DNA of 14,714 nt from Clostridia bacterium (lineage in GTDB: Bacteria > Bacillota > Clostridia > Oscillospirales > CAG-272): NCBI GenBank assembly GCA_017451975.1, contig JAFTNI010000093.1:1-14714 (forward strand), read 5' to 3'. Under the pieces are notes generated by a model, which searched no databases, had not been told where the DNA came from, and saw nothing but the letters and a program-made list of their open reading frames with translations. Numbering within the stretch: the first letter of the stretch is position 1; every line of letters starts with the position of its first letter. Of the stretch, positions 6,253 through 12,793 are shown piece by piece. A program made the position numbers and the translations under genes.

Positions 6253-8889
6253 ATGAAAAAAAGAATTATTTCGCTTTTTTCCGTTCTTGTGTGCGCGGCG
6301 CTTATTTGCTCGTGCTCGCCTAAAAAAACAACGCAGTCTTCTTCTGCTGCGGCTACAACGCAGGGCAGCACCGCTGCAACGAGCGTTACTTCAGTAACGG
6401 TGCAGACGGGCGCAACAACTGCGACAACCGCAACAACTGCGGGCACAGCGGGAATTACGTCTGTTACAACGGCGTCGACTGCTTCAACTGCCGACACGTC
6501 AGGCACGGTCGCGACCTCTTCAACAACTTCCATAACTACGTCGGGAACCACTGCGTCGACATCAACCACGGGCGGCACGGTAACACCCCCTTCGGGCGAT
6601 ATCCGCATAACGGAAGAGGAGCTTTACGATAAGCTACTCGGCGGTTGGCTTGGGCAAATGGTGGGCGTAACCTGGTCTGCCTCCACAGAGTTCCGCTGGT
6701 GCGGCTCTATCATACCCGAAGGCGGTATGGATAAATGGACACCCGCTATGATAAACAACGGCTTCGGCCAGGACGATATTTACGTTGAAATACCTTTCCT
6801 CGATGCCATGAAGGAAAACGGCGCGCTTTGCGACGTATCTTATATGGCGGAAAAATTCCGCGATTCCCAGTTCCCGCTCTGGCACGCAAATATGTGGGGC
6901 AGAAACAACCTGCGCGCGGGCATACCGTACCCCGATTCGGGCCACTACCTCTATAACCCTTGCGCCGACGATATAGATTGGCAGATAGAATGCGACTTTC
7001 TGGGCATGATGTACCCCGGGCTTGCAAACGCTTCCGCGCTCCGTTCCTTTGATATAGGCCATATTATGAACTACGGCGACGGCGTTTACGGCGGCGTGTT
7101 CATCACGGCTATGCACGCGGCGGCTTACACCGCGGGCAGCATAGATGAAATTGTAAATGCAGGCATTTCCGTTATACCCGAAAACACAGAGTTCAGAAGC
7201 CTTATAGAAGATGTTATCGCAAGCTATGAAAATGGCGAAACGTGGGAAGAATGCTGGCAGATGCTTGAGGATAAATGGGCTTATACAGATAATTGCATAG
7301 GCGGTGCGGGAAATATAGACGCAAAGCTCAATTCCGCATACGTTCTTATTGGCTTGCTCTGGGGCGAGGGCGATATGGCCGAAACTATTATAATATCATG
7401 CCGCTGCGGCCAGGACAGCGACTGCAACCCCTCCTCTGCGGCATCTATTCTCGGCAACTTCCTTGGTGCAGAGAAAATTGAAGCGCAGTATAAAAACGGA
7501 CTCGATAAAACAAGAAAGTTTTCCAATACGAACTATACCTTTTACGAGGCAGTAGAGCTTAATTTTGATCTTATGAAGGAAGTGCTTCTGGCAAGCGGGG
7601 CAACTCTTGAGGGCGGTGTGTGGACAATACCCGCAACGAAGGAATATATTCCCGTGCCGTGGGAGCAGTGGGAAGATAACTTCGAAGTTGGCGTAAACGT
7701 AGAGCATATCGGCAACGGCGTTGTTTCCATAGAAATGACGAAGTTCGGCAAAGAGCCGCTTAAATCCTTCTATATTGATATGGGCGATGGCTTTACGGCA
7801 GATTTCCCAATAGCACAGTACGCTTATAAAAAAGCGGGCGAGTACACGGTGAAATGGCGCGCCGAGGCGCAGGACGGCACTGTCGTTAGCCACTCTCGTA
7901 TTATTACTATAAAAGAGGAAGTTGAAGTAGAGGGTACACCTATTTGCAGCATAACCGCGCCGACGGGCGGCGGCAGTAAAGATGTACGCGTTATTTTCGA
8001 CGGCGATGTGCCGCCCGTAGGTACGAATTCTTCTTCCCAGCAATACGATACTTACACGGGCGCAAAAGAGGCCGTAAGCGTTTACGCGGGCGTACAGTTT
8101 GCGAAAGTGTATGAAATTTCGGGCGTTGCCTTCACGGAAGGCAAGCACTTCCACGATGGCGGCTGGTTTGCAGAAGCGCCTTATATTGAAATACTCGTGG
8201 GCGGCGAATGGAAGAGGGTAGACGCGGAAATTTCAAAGCCGTACCCCGGAAACGATCTTACGTCGCAGGGCGCTTTCTTTGAAACTTACACCTTCACCTT
8301 CGGCAAGACCGTAGAGTGCGAGGGCGTGCGCATAGCGGGAATGCCGGGCGGCAAAGCATACTTCATAAGCGTTGGCGAAATAGCGCCCATATGCGAAATG
8401 AAAAACGATTTTGAAAACGATATAGTAATACCCGTTTGCAGCGTTACAAAGCCCGAGGGAAGCGGTGCAAAGGATATTTCCGTTATCTTCGACGGCAAGG
8501 TGGGCACAGATGCCAAAACGCAGTACGATACATACACGAAAACGCCCGTTGGCGGCGATGCGTACGTAGGCTGTATCTACACCTCTCAGAAAACGGTTAC
8601 GGGCGTGATTTTTACCGAAGGCAGACATTTTGAAAACGGCGGCTGGTTTGCAGGCGGCGAAATTCGCGTGGAAATCTTCACAGGGAGCGAATGGAAGGCT
8701 GTTGAAGCGGAAATTTCCTCGCCGTACCCGAAGGGAGAGAAAAAAGCCGATTTCGGCAATGATTTTGAGGCATATACTCTTACACTCAAAGCCCCTGCAC
8801 AGTGCCTTGGCGTGCGCATAGCCGGCAAAGCGGGCGGTACGTCTGAATTTATCAGCATAAGCGAGCTTACCGTTGTAACGGCAGAATGA
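6253..8889 (+). CDS. Secreted lipoprotein with ADP-ribosylglycohydrolase-family domain and two discoidin-like modules (copy 2)
   Basis: 878 aa paralogue of the upstream gene with the same domain order. Signal with ICSC lipobox (Cys21 probably lipidated); Ser/Thr/Ala stalk ~25-113, which unlike copy 1 is not a regular repeat; glycohydrolase domain ~118-440 with LGGWLGQMVG, GQDDIYVE (172-179), DIGHIMNYGDGVYGG and RCGQDSDCNPSSAASILG (384-401); Ig/PKD-like domain ~465-555; sandwich modules ~561-714 and ~725-878, with FTEGKHFHDGGWF and FTEGRHFENGGWF. The acidic metal residues match copy 1, but Thr of DDT is Ile (DDI), as may be tolerated in this branch. The start is the ATG at 6253 with AAGGTGAT (6242-6249) just upstream. 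A strong terminator lies only 23 bp before the start with no room for a promoter, so expression probably depends on read-through from copy 1. A 51 bp stretch is identical to copy 1. Both copies may act on different forms of one extracellular substrate. Confidence 0.9.
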   Translation: MKKRIISLFSVLVCAALICSCSPKKTTQSSSAAATTQGSTAATSVTSVTVQTGATTATTATTAGTAGITSVTTASTASTADTSGTVATSSTTSITTSGTTASTSTTGGTVTPPSGDIRITEEELYDKLLGGWLGQMVGVTWSASTEFRWCGSIIPEGGMDKWTPAMINNGFGQDDIYVEIPFLDAMKENGALCDVSYMAEKFRDSQFPLWHANMWGRNNLRAGIPYPDSGHYLYNPCADDIDWQIECDFLGMMYPGLANASALRSFDIGHIMNYGDGVYGGVFITAMHAAAYTAGSIDEIVNAGISVIPENTEFRSLIEDVIASYENGETWEECWQMLEDKWAYTDNCIGGAGNIDAKLNSAYVLIGLLWGEGDMAETIIISCRCGQDSDCNPSSAASILGNFLGAEKIEAQYKNGLDKTRKFSNTNYTFYEAVELNFDLMKEVLLASGATLEGGVWTIPATKEYIPVPWEQWEDNFEVGVNVEHIGNGVVSIEMTKFGKEPLKSFYIDMGDGFTADFPIAQYAYKKAGEYTVKWRAEAQDGTVVSHSRIITIKEEVEVEGTPICSITAPTGGGSKDVRVIFDGDVPPVGTNSSSQQYDTYTGAKEAVSVYAGVQFAKVYEISGVAFTEGKHFHDGGWFAEAPYIEILVGGEWKRVDAEISKPYPGNDLTSQGAFFETYTFTFGKTVECEGVRIAGMPGGKAYFISVGEIAPICEMKNDFENDIVIPVCSVTKPEGSGAKDISVIFDGKVGTDAKTQYDTYTKTPVGGDAYVGCIYTSQKTVTGVIFTEGRHFENGGWFAGGEIRVEIFTGSEWKAVEAEISSPYPKGEKKADFGNDFEAYTLTLKAPAQCLGVRIAGKAGGTSEFISISELTVVTAE

Positions 8890-8895
8890 ATCAAA

Positions 8896-8921
8896 AAAAC
8901 CGCACCCACGGGTGCGGTTTT
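8896..8921. terminator. Bidirectional terminator between convergent genes
   Basis: Stem AAAACCGCACCC (8896-8907) with GGGTGCGGTTTT (8910-8921) around a tight loop. It ends in TTTT on the plus strand and in seven Ts on the minus strand (run at 8893-8899). It lies between the stop of lipoprotein copy 2 (8889) and the stop of the convergent antiporter gene (8929), so it serves both. Confidence 0.9.
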
Positions 8922-8928
8922 ATTTTCG

Positions 8929-10392
8929 TTATTTATTTTCTTTTGTTTCGCTGTTATCGCCTTTGTTTTCGGCTTTCTGCTTCTGAACTTCGTGGTGCTC
9001 GCGTCTGAATACGTAATCGTATGCACTGTTGAAGAAGTGGCGATATGCGTTGTGCGATTGCGATTTCGGGTTTGCTTTTTCTGCTGCTCTCTTTTTCTGA
9101 ATAGCAATTCTTGCGGCTTCACGCGCGTTGAATTCCTTGCCGCTTATATCGCCTGCGTTTGTGAGCGCAACCTTTGTGAGGTACGGACCTACAAGCTCGT
9201 AAATAAGCACGGAGAAGAGCGTGATGCTCTGAACTATCGTGCCCGTTTCACCGCCGAAGGCAATGGCCTGGCTTGCCATGCCGAGAGCAACGCCTGCCTG
9301 AGGGAAGAGCGTGATGCCGAGGTATTTTACTATATTTTCGTTGCAGTGCGTAGCCTTTGCGCTTATGCTTGCGCCGAAGTATTTACCGATGCAGCGGAAT
9401 ACGATGTATGCTACGCCGATAAGAACGAATACCCAGTTTGAAAAAACGGAAAGGTCAAGCTCTGCGCCGCTTATTACGAAGAAGAGCACGAGCAAGGGCG
9501 CTGTCCAACGGTCTGCTCTTTCCATAAGCTCCTCGGAAAAGTCGCATATGTTGCAGAAGATCGTGCCGAGCATCATGCAGGCAAGAAGGCTGGAAAATGC
9601 GATGTGGACACCGCCTATGTTAAACTTGAGCGAGGAAATGGCAACCGTGAGCATAACGAACGTTACGGAAACTGCCATACGCTTGGAACGGGAAAGGAAG
9701 AATTTTTCACAGAATGTGAAAAGGTAACCCATAATCGCGCTGAGTGCGATGGAAAGCACAACCTCGAGCAAGGGGTTCACGAGCATGGAAACAAGGTCTA
9801 CCGTGTTTGTGTTGATAGCCTTTGCAACGCCGAAGGAAATTGCGAAAACAACAAGGCCTACTGCGTCATCGAGCGCAACAACAGGGAGAAGTATATCCGT
9901 AACGGGGCCCTTTGCTTTATATTGGCGAACGACCATAAGCGTTGCGGCGGGTGCCGTTGCCGTTGCAACTGCGCCGAGTATTATTGCGGCGGGGAGGGGG
10001 AAAATATCGCTGCCGGAAACGTTTTTGAGAATTACCGAAAGAGTGATGAGTGCGGTGTCAACCACTAGTGTTGTGAAAATTGCCTGGAAAATACCTATAA
10101 CGGTTGCCTGTTTGCCTATCTTTTTAAGGTGGGAAAGGCGAAATTCATTACCTATAGCGAAGGCGATGAAGCCGAGCGCAAGGTCGCAGAGCATGGAATA
10201 GTTGTGGGGGGAGTTCGTTGTGCTGTTGAAGCCTATACCGAACTGACCGAGAAGGAAGGGGCCGATGATAACGCCCGCAACGAGATATGCCGTTACGGCG
10301 GGGAGCTCTACCTTCTTTGCAAGACGGGAAAGCAAAAGGCCCGCGAGAAGCGCTATAGAAAGGGTAAGAAAAATGGTTGATGATGTTGTCAA
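8929..10392 (-). CDS. CPA2-family cation:proton antiporter (Na+/H+ or K+/H+ exchanger)
   Basis: Polytopic membrane protein of 487 aa with about 12 hydrophobic segments, starting with TIFLTLSIALLAGLLLS and AYLVAGVIIGPFLLG. ATATAPAATLM (143-153) followed by VVALDDAVGL (171-180) matches the core of the CPA2/NapA-NhaA group; the Asp pair at 175-176 suggests electrogenic exchange. There is no TrkA-N/RCK nucleotide-binding domain. Instead the last ~60 residues form a charged hydrophilic tail (KKRAAEKANPK to SETKENK), presumably cytoplasmic. The start is unusual: TTG at 10390-10392. A stop codon lies three codons upstream in this frame, and the next in-frame Met is residue 67, inside the membrane domain, so TTG is the only sensible choice. 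The ribosome binding site is a degenerate AAAGAAGATGACC. It has its own strong promoter and no operon partners. The ion transported cannot be told from sequence. Confidence 0.92.
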   Translation of the reverse strand: MTTSSTIFLTLSIALLAGLLLSRLAKKVELPAVTAYLVAGVIIGPFLLGQFGIGFNSTTNSPHNYSMLCDLALGFIAFAIGNEFRLSHLKKIGKQATVIGIFQAIFTTLVVDTALITLSVILKNVSGSDIFPLPAAIILGAVATATAPAATLMVVRQYKAKGPVTDILLPVVALDDAVGLVVFAISFGVAKAINTNTVDLVSMLVNPLLEVVLSIALSAIMGYLFTFCEKFFLSRSKRMAVSVTFVMLTVAISSLKFNIGGVHIAFSSLLACMMLGTIFCNICDFSEELMERADRWTAPLLVLFFVISGAELDLSVFSNWVFVLIGVAYIVFRCIGKYFGASISAKATHCNENIVKYLGITLFPQAGVALGMASQAIAFGGETGTIVQSITLFSVLIYELVGPYLTKVALTNAGDISGKEFNAREAARIAIQKKRAAEKANPKSQSHNAYRHFFNSAYDYVFRREHHEVQKQKAENKGDNSETKENK

Positions 10393-10451
10393 TTTAGGTC
10401 ATCTTCTTTCTTTAATATTATTTTTGCATAAAAAATGCCTTACAAAATTGT

Positions 10452-10480
10452 ATTATATCACAATAAAAAGATATTTGCAA
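10452..10480 (-). promoter_or_regulatory. Promoter of the cation:proton antiporter gene
   Basis: On the minus strand: -35 TTGCAA (10475-10480), 17 bp spacer, perfect -10 TATAAT (10452-10457) with an extended TGA immediately before it. Predicted start near 10445, giving a leader of about 53 nt. The leader has a weak GCAT/ATGC hairpin and a three-codon frame ATG-ACC-TAA just before the TTG start. Confidence 0.85.
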
Positions 10481-10562
10481 GATGTTTTAAAAATATATTA
10501 GGAAAAAGTTTTAAAAATAGGCGGGAATTAGTGGCGGTTGCTACGCATTGCGGAAATTTCGA

Positions 10563-10593
10563 AAAAACACCTCGGTTTTTCCGAGGTGTTTTT
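10563..10593 (-). terminator. Terminator of the solute-binding protein gene
   Basis: A perfect 13 bp stem: AAAAACACCTCGG (10563-10575), loop TTTTT, CCGAGGTGTTTTT (10581-10593). It begins 15 bp past the stop codon of the minus-strand binding-protein gene. Both strands end in a T run, so it could also stop plus-strand transcription. Confidence 0.92.
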
Positions 10594-10607
10594 GAATTTT
10601 ATTAAAA

Positions 10608-12260
10608 TTATGCTTCAAGACCTTGAATTTTGTCTCTGTAGCTGTTTGCCGCAGCTGTTATGGAGGAGGCGCTTGATCTCAAGTTATATATGGGGTTGGG
10701 TTCGGAACCCCAAACAGAGGGGAGCGCATTCCTTACGCCTTGAGTGTAAGCTGTGTCGATGTTTTGACCAAAGTTATAATGATATACAAGGTCAATATAA
10801 TGGGATTGAAGAATGATATCTACCATATCGGTTGTTTTCTTGTTGCCCGTGAGCTCTTCGCCGTGGGTTGTTATATAATCCTTATAAACTGTGTAGTAGC
10901 TATGGTAAGCATACAAATCGAGAAATTCTGCTATTTTTGCGATGTTAGTGGAGCTTGTTGTAACGTAGAGATAGATCATATGGTTATCAACATTGTGGTT
11001 ATAATCGTTTTGTGTGGCGTTAAGCTTAGGGAAGGGGAGAATTCCCAAATCGGGCTTATCTATAGAGGAACCTCCAAACAGGGTAGCCATTTTGAGTGTT
11101 TCTGTAGTGAAGAGAGTTAAATTGCTCTCTGCCATTCTTCTTACATTTACATAGTCTGTAATTGCACTGGAATCGCTTGAGTAGATAGATATGATTGTAT
11201 CTGTAACGCTTAATGCATCCTGGTCGAATGCGCTTTCAAAAGTAGTGCCGCCGAATTTGCTGTCTGTTTTTTTGATATAACCTTGACCTGCTCCAAAGTA
11301 AAGACCGTGAATATTGTAACTTGAAGAGACATAACCGAATACGTCGTCTGTTCCGAGCACCATATTACCGTCACCGTCGTCGTGCCTTGCAAGTCTTACA
11401 AGCTCCATGAATGTGTCGAGCGTCCATTCATTGTTGTATACGAGATCATAAAAATCTACGTTTTTAAGCGCGGGTGTGTTTTTTCTTACCGTATTGTTAA
11501 AATATATTACCTGTGTAGCGTCAAAGGCGGTGGTTGAGAATGCGCCGAGAACTGCGTACATTTTGCCGTCGATTGTGGTGTCATTTATGAATGCGGTGTC
11601 CCACCAGGGCTTATTGAAATCTATGCCGAGGCTGTGGAGGTTGTAGTAGCTGCGAGCGTACTGTGTGCCCTGCTGCGTTGTGCCTTGGTTTATTCCCGAT
11701 AAGTTGTATTTGGATAGTACTATATCGATGTTGTTATCACCGACGTGGCTTGAGTTGCCGATTGCGGCGCCATTTACATCAACTACCTTTATGTTTGCAT
11801 TGTAGTGCTTTTTGAGCAGCTCGTTTCTTTTTGCAATGGAATCGTCAATAAGGCCTGCGCCGTCTTGCTCGCCGCAAACTTCATATGAAGACCAACCGTC
11901 TGTTGTATTGATGGGAGCCGCGAAGATGAACGTGTGACCTTGGAAATCGACGTTTTCGTAGCCGTTCCTGATGCTTTCGACTGCGTTCATATTGTCGAGC
12001 TCGGGAACGTCGGGGAGCTTGGTTGTTGCCGTTGTCTGAATTGTAGGTGTGGTTGTTGCTGTTGTATGAACTATAGGTGGGGTTGTGCCTGTTGTTGTTG
12101 AGTACCACGGCTCTTTGATAGTCCCCGATGTCTCCGATGTCCCCGATGTTCCTGATGTGTCTGATGTTCCGGGCTCTGTTGAGGGGGCAGACGGTGCGCA
12201 GGAAATAAATACGCAAGCTGCCATTGTAAGTGCCAAAAAAAGTGCCAAAAGTTTTTTCAT
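10608..12260 (-). CDS. ABC-type extracellular solute-binding lipoprotein on a Thr/Ser-rich stalk
   Basis: Surface lipoprotein that should capture a solute, most often a sugar or oligosaccharide, for an ABC importer. With the ATG at 12258-12260 as start it has 550 aa; the frame extends 5 codons further to a TTG, but that lies inside the AAAGGA ribosome binding site (12267-12272), so the ATG is preferred. The signal peptide is MKKLLALFLALTMAACVFISC, with Cys21 probably lipidated. A stalk at ~22-82 contains DTSGTSGTSETSGT and two TTATT-containing repeats. The binding domain shows FQGHTFIFAAP, GAGLIDDSIAKRNELL and DNNIDIVLSKY, as in the large Clostridia family of extracellular solute-binding proteins. 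No permease or ATPase gene is in the window, so it is an orphan here. It has its own promoter and terminator, and is divergent from an XRE regulator that may control it. The ligand is unknown. Confidence 0.92.
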   Translation of the reverse strand: MKKLLALFLALTMAACVFISCAPSAPSTEPGTSDTSGTSGTSETSGTIKEPWYSTTTGTTPPIVHTTATTTPTIQTTATTKLPDVPELDNMNAVESIRNGYENVDFQGHTFIFAAPINTTDGWSSYEVCGEQDGAGLIDDSIAKRNELLKKHYNANIKVVDVNGAAIGNSSHVGDNNIDIVLSKYNLSGINQGTTQQGTQYARSYYNLHSLGIDFNKPWWDTAFINDTTIDGKMYAVLGAFSTTAFDATQVIYFNNTVRKNTPALKNVDFYDLVYNNEWTLDTFMELVRLARHDDGDGNMVLGTDDVFGYVSSSYNIHGLYFGAGQGYIKKTDSKFGGTTFESAFDQDALSVTDTIISIYSSDSSAITDYVNVRRMAESNLTLFTTETLKMATLFGGSSIDKPDLGILPFPKLNATQNDYNHNVDNHMIYLYVTTSSTNIAKIAEFLDLYAYHSYYTVYKDYITTHGEELTGNKKTTDMVDIILQSHYIDLVYHYNFGQNIDTAYTQGVRNALPSVWGSEPNPIYNLRSSASSITAAANSYRDKIQGLEA

Positions 12261-12308
12261 GTTTTTTCCTTTCAAAAAAATATATTTGACTCGTAAGAGT
12301 ACAACATT

Positions 12309-12337
12309 ACAATACCATAGTATTTTATAAAAGTCAA
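12309..12337 (-). promoter_or_regulatory. Promoter of the solute-binding protein gene
   Basis: On the minus strand: -35 TTGACT (12332-12337), 17 bp spacer, -10 TATTGT (12309-12314) preceded by an extended TGG. Predicted start near 12302, about 42 nt before the ATG. Confidence 0.75.
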
Positions 12338-12352
12338 GTTAAAAAATATAAT
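12324..12352 (+). promoter_or_regulatory. Probable promoter of the XRE regulator gene
   Basis: Perfect -10 TATAAT (12347-12352) with only a weak -35 (TTTATA, 12324-12329) at 17 bp. It overlaps the divergent binding-protein promoter back to back, so the two probably compete. The start would fall near 12359, inside the right arm of the inverted repeat. Confidence 0.55.
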
Positions 12353-12386
12353 AGTATTGTAATATTTGTATTTGGGCGGTGAAAAT

Positions 12387-12680
12387 ATGTTGAATGAAAG
12401 AATAAAAATATTGAGAATGGCTAGGAATTTAAGCCAAGTGGAGCTTGCTAAGAAGCTGAATGTGAGCAAACAAAGCGTTTCTAATTGGGAAAACGATAAC
12501 ATTTTGCCATCAATAGAGACGCTTGTGGAAATTGCAAGGTTTTTTTCTGTATCGACGGACTATTTGCTTGGATTGGACGATAGAAAATTTATTGAAGTTG
12601 AACGTCTTTCCGAAACGGAGATTGCACATATAAAGTTCATTATTGAGGATATGGTGAAAAATAAAGGTGGCGCAGGCTGA
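12387..12680 (+). CDS. XRE-family helix-turn-helix transcriptional regulator
   Basis: Small cytoplasmic DNA-binding protein, 97 aa from the ATG at 12387-12389. That start has a GGCGGTGA ribosome binding site 4 nt upstream (12375-12382); an upstream in-frame TTG at 12366 has no such site. Residues ~5-62 are a Cro/C1-type HTH: IKILRMARNLSQVELAKKL, then NVSKQSVSNWENDNILPS, then LVEIARFFSVSTDYLLGLD. The C-terminal ~30 residues (LSETEIAHIKFIIEDMVKNK) look like a helix for dimerisation; there is no ligand or peptidase domain. It is divergent from the solute-binding lipoprotein, with symmetric repeats over both promoters, which suggests autoregulation and control of that neighbour. It does not look like an antitoxin: no toxin gene is adjacent. 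No clear terminator follows it. Confidence 0.92.
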   Translation: MLNERIKILRMARNLSQVELAKKLNVSKQSVSNWENDNILPSIETLVEIARFFSVSTDYLLGLDDRKFIEVERLSETEIAHIKFIIEDMVKNKGGAG

Positions 12681-12730
12681 AATGCTTGCCTGTCTTTTTG
12701 ACGTTGAAAATAAAATTTTTCGAAAATATG

Positions 12731-12759
12731 TAGACAACTTCGTAACTTTGTGGTAGAAT
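12731..12759 (+). promoter_or_regulatory. Promoter of the M18 aminopeptidase gene
   Basis: -35 TAGACA (12731-12736), 17 bp spacer, -10 TAGAAT (12754-12759) with an extended TGG. Predicted start near 12766, followed by AGGAGG (12780-12785) and the ATG at 12794. Confidence 0.8.
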
Positions 12760-12793
12760 AGTAAATGTAAATAAAATATAGGAGGATACTGCG

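Larger units (their letters stand above)
12306..12363. promoter_or_regulatory. Symmetric operator candidate between the binding-protein and XRE genes
   Basis: ATTACAATAC (12306-12315) and its exact reverse complement GTATTGTAAT (12354-12363) lie 38 bp apart. A further half-site GTATT (12320-12324) makes AATAC-CATA-GTATT, a perfect 14 bp palindrome with a 4 bp centre (12311-12324). ATAGTATT also occurs as a direct repeat at 12317 and 12351. The left element covers the -10 of the binding-protein promoter; the right one covers the expected start of the XRE transcript. This suits a repressor that shuts both genes, probably the adjacent XRE protein; that link is inference. Confidence 0.6.

Noticed and set aside
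10500..10562. Possible small RNA upstream of the hairpin at 10563
   Set aside because: No convincing plus-strand promoter precedes it, and the hairpin is well explained as the terminator of the minus-strand binding-protein gene.
12387..12680. XRE gene as the antitoxin of a toxin-antitoxin pair or as a phage repressor
   Set aside because: No small toxin-like gene lies beside it, and no phage or integrase genes are present. The neighbours are a solute-binding protein and a peptidase.
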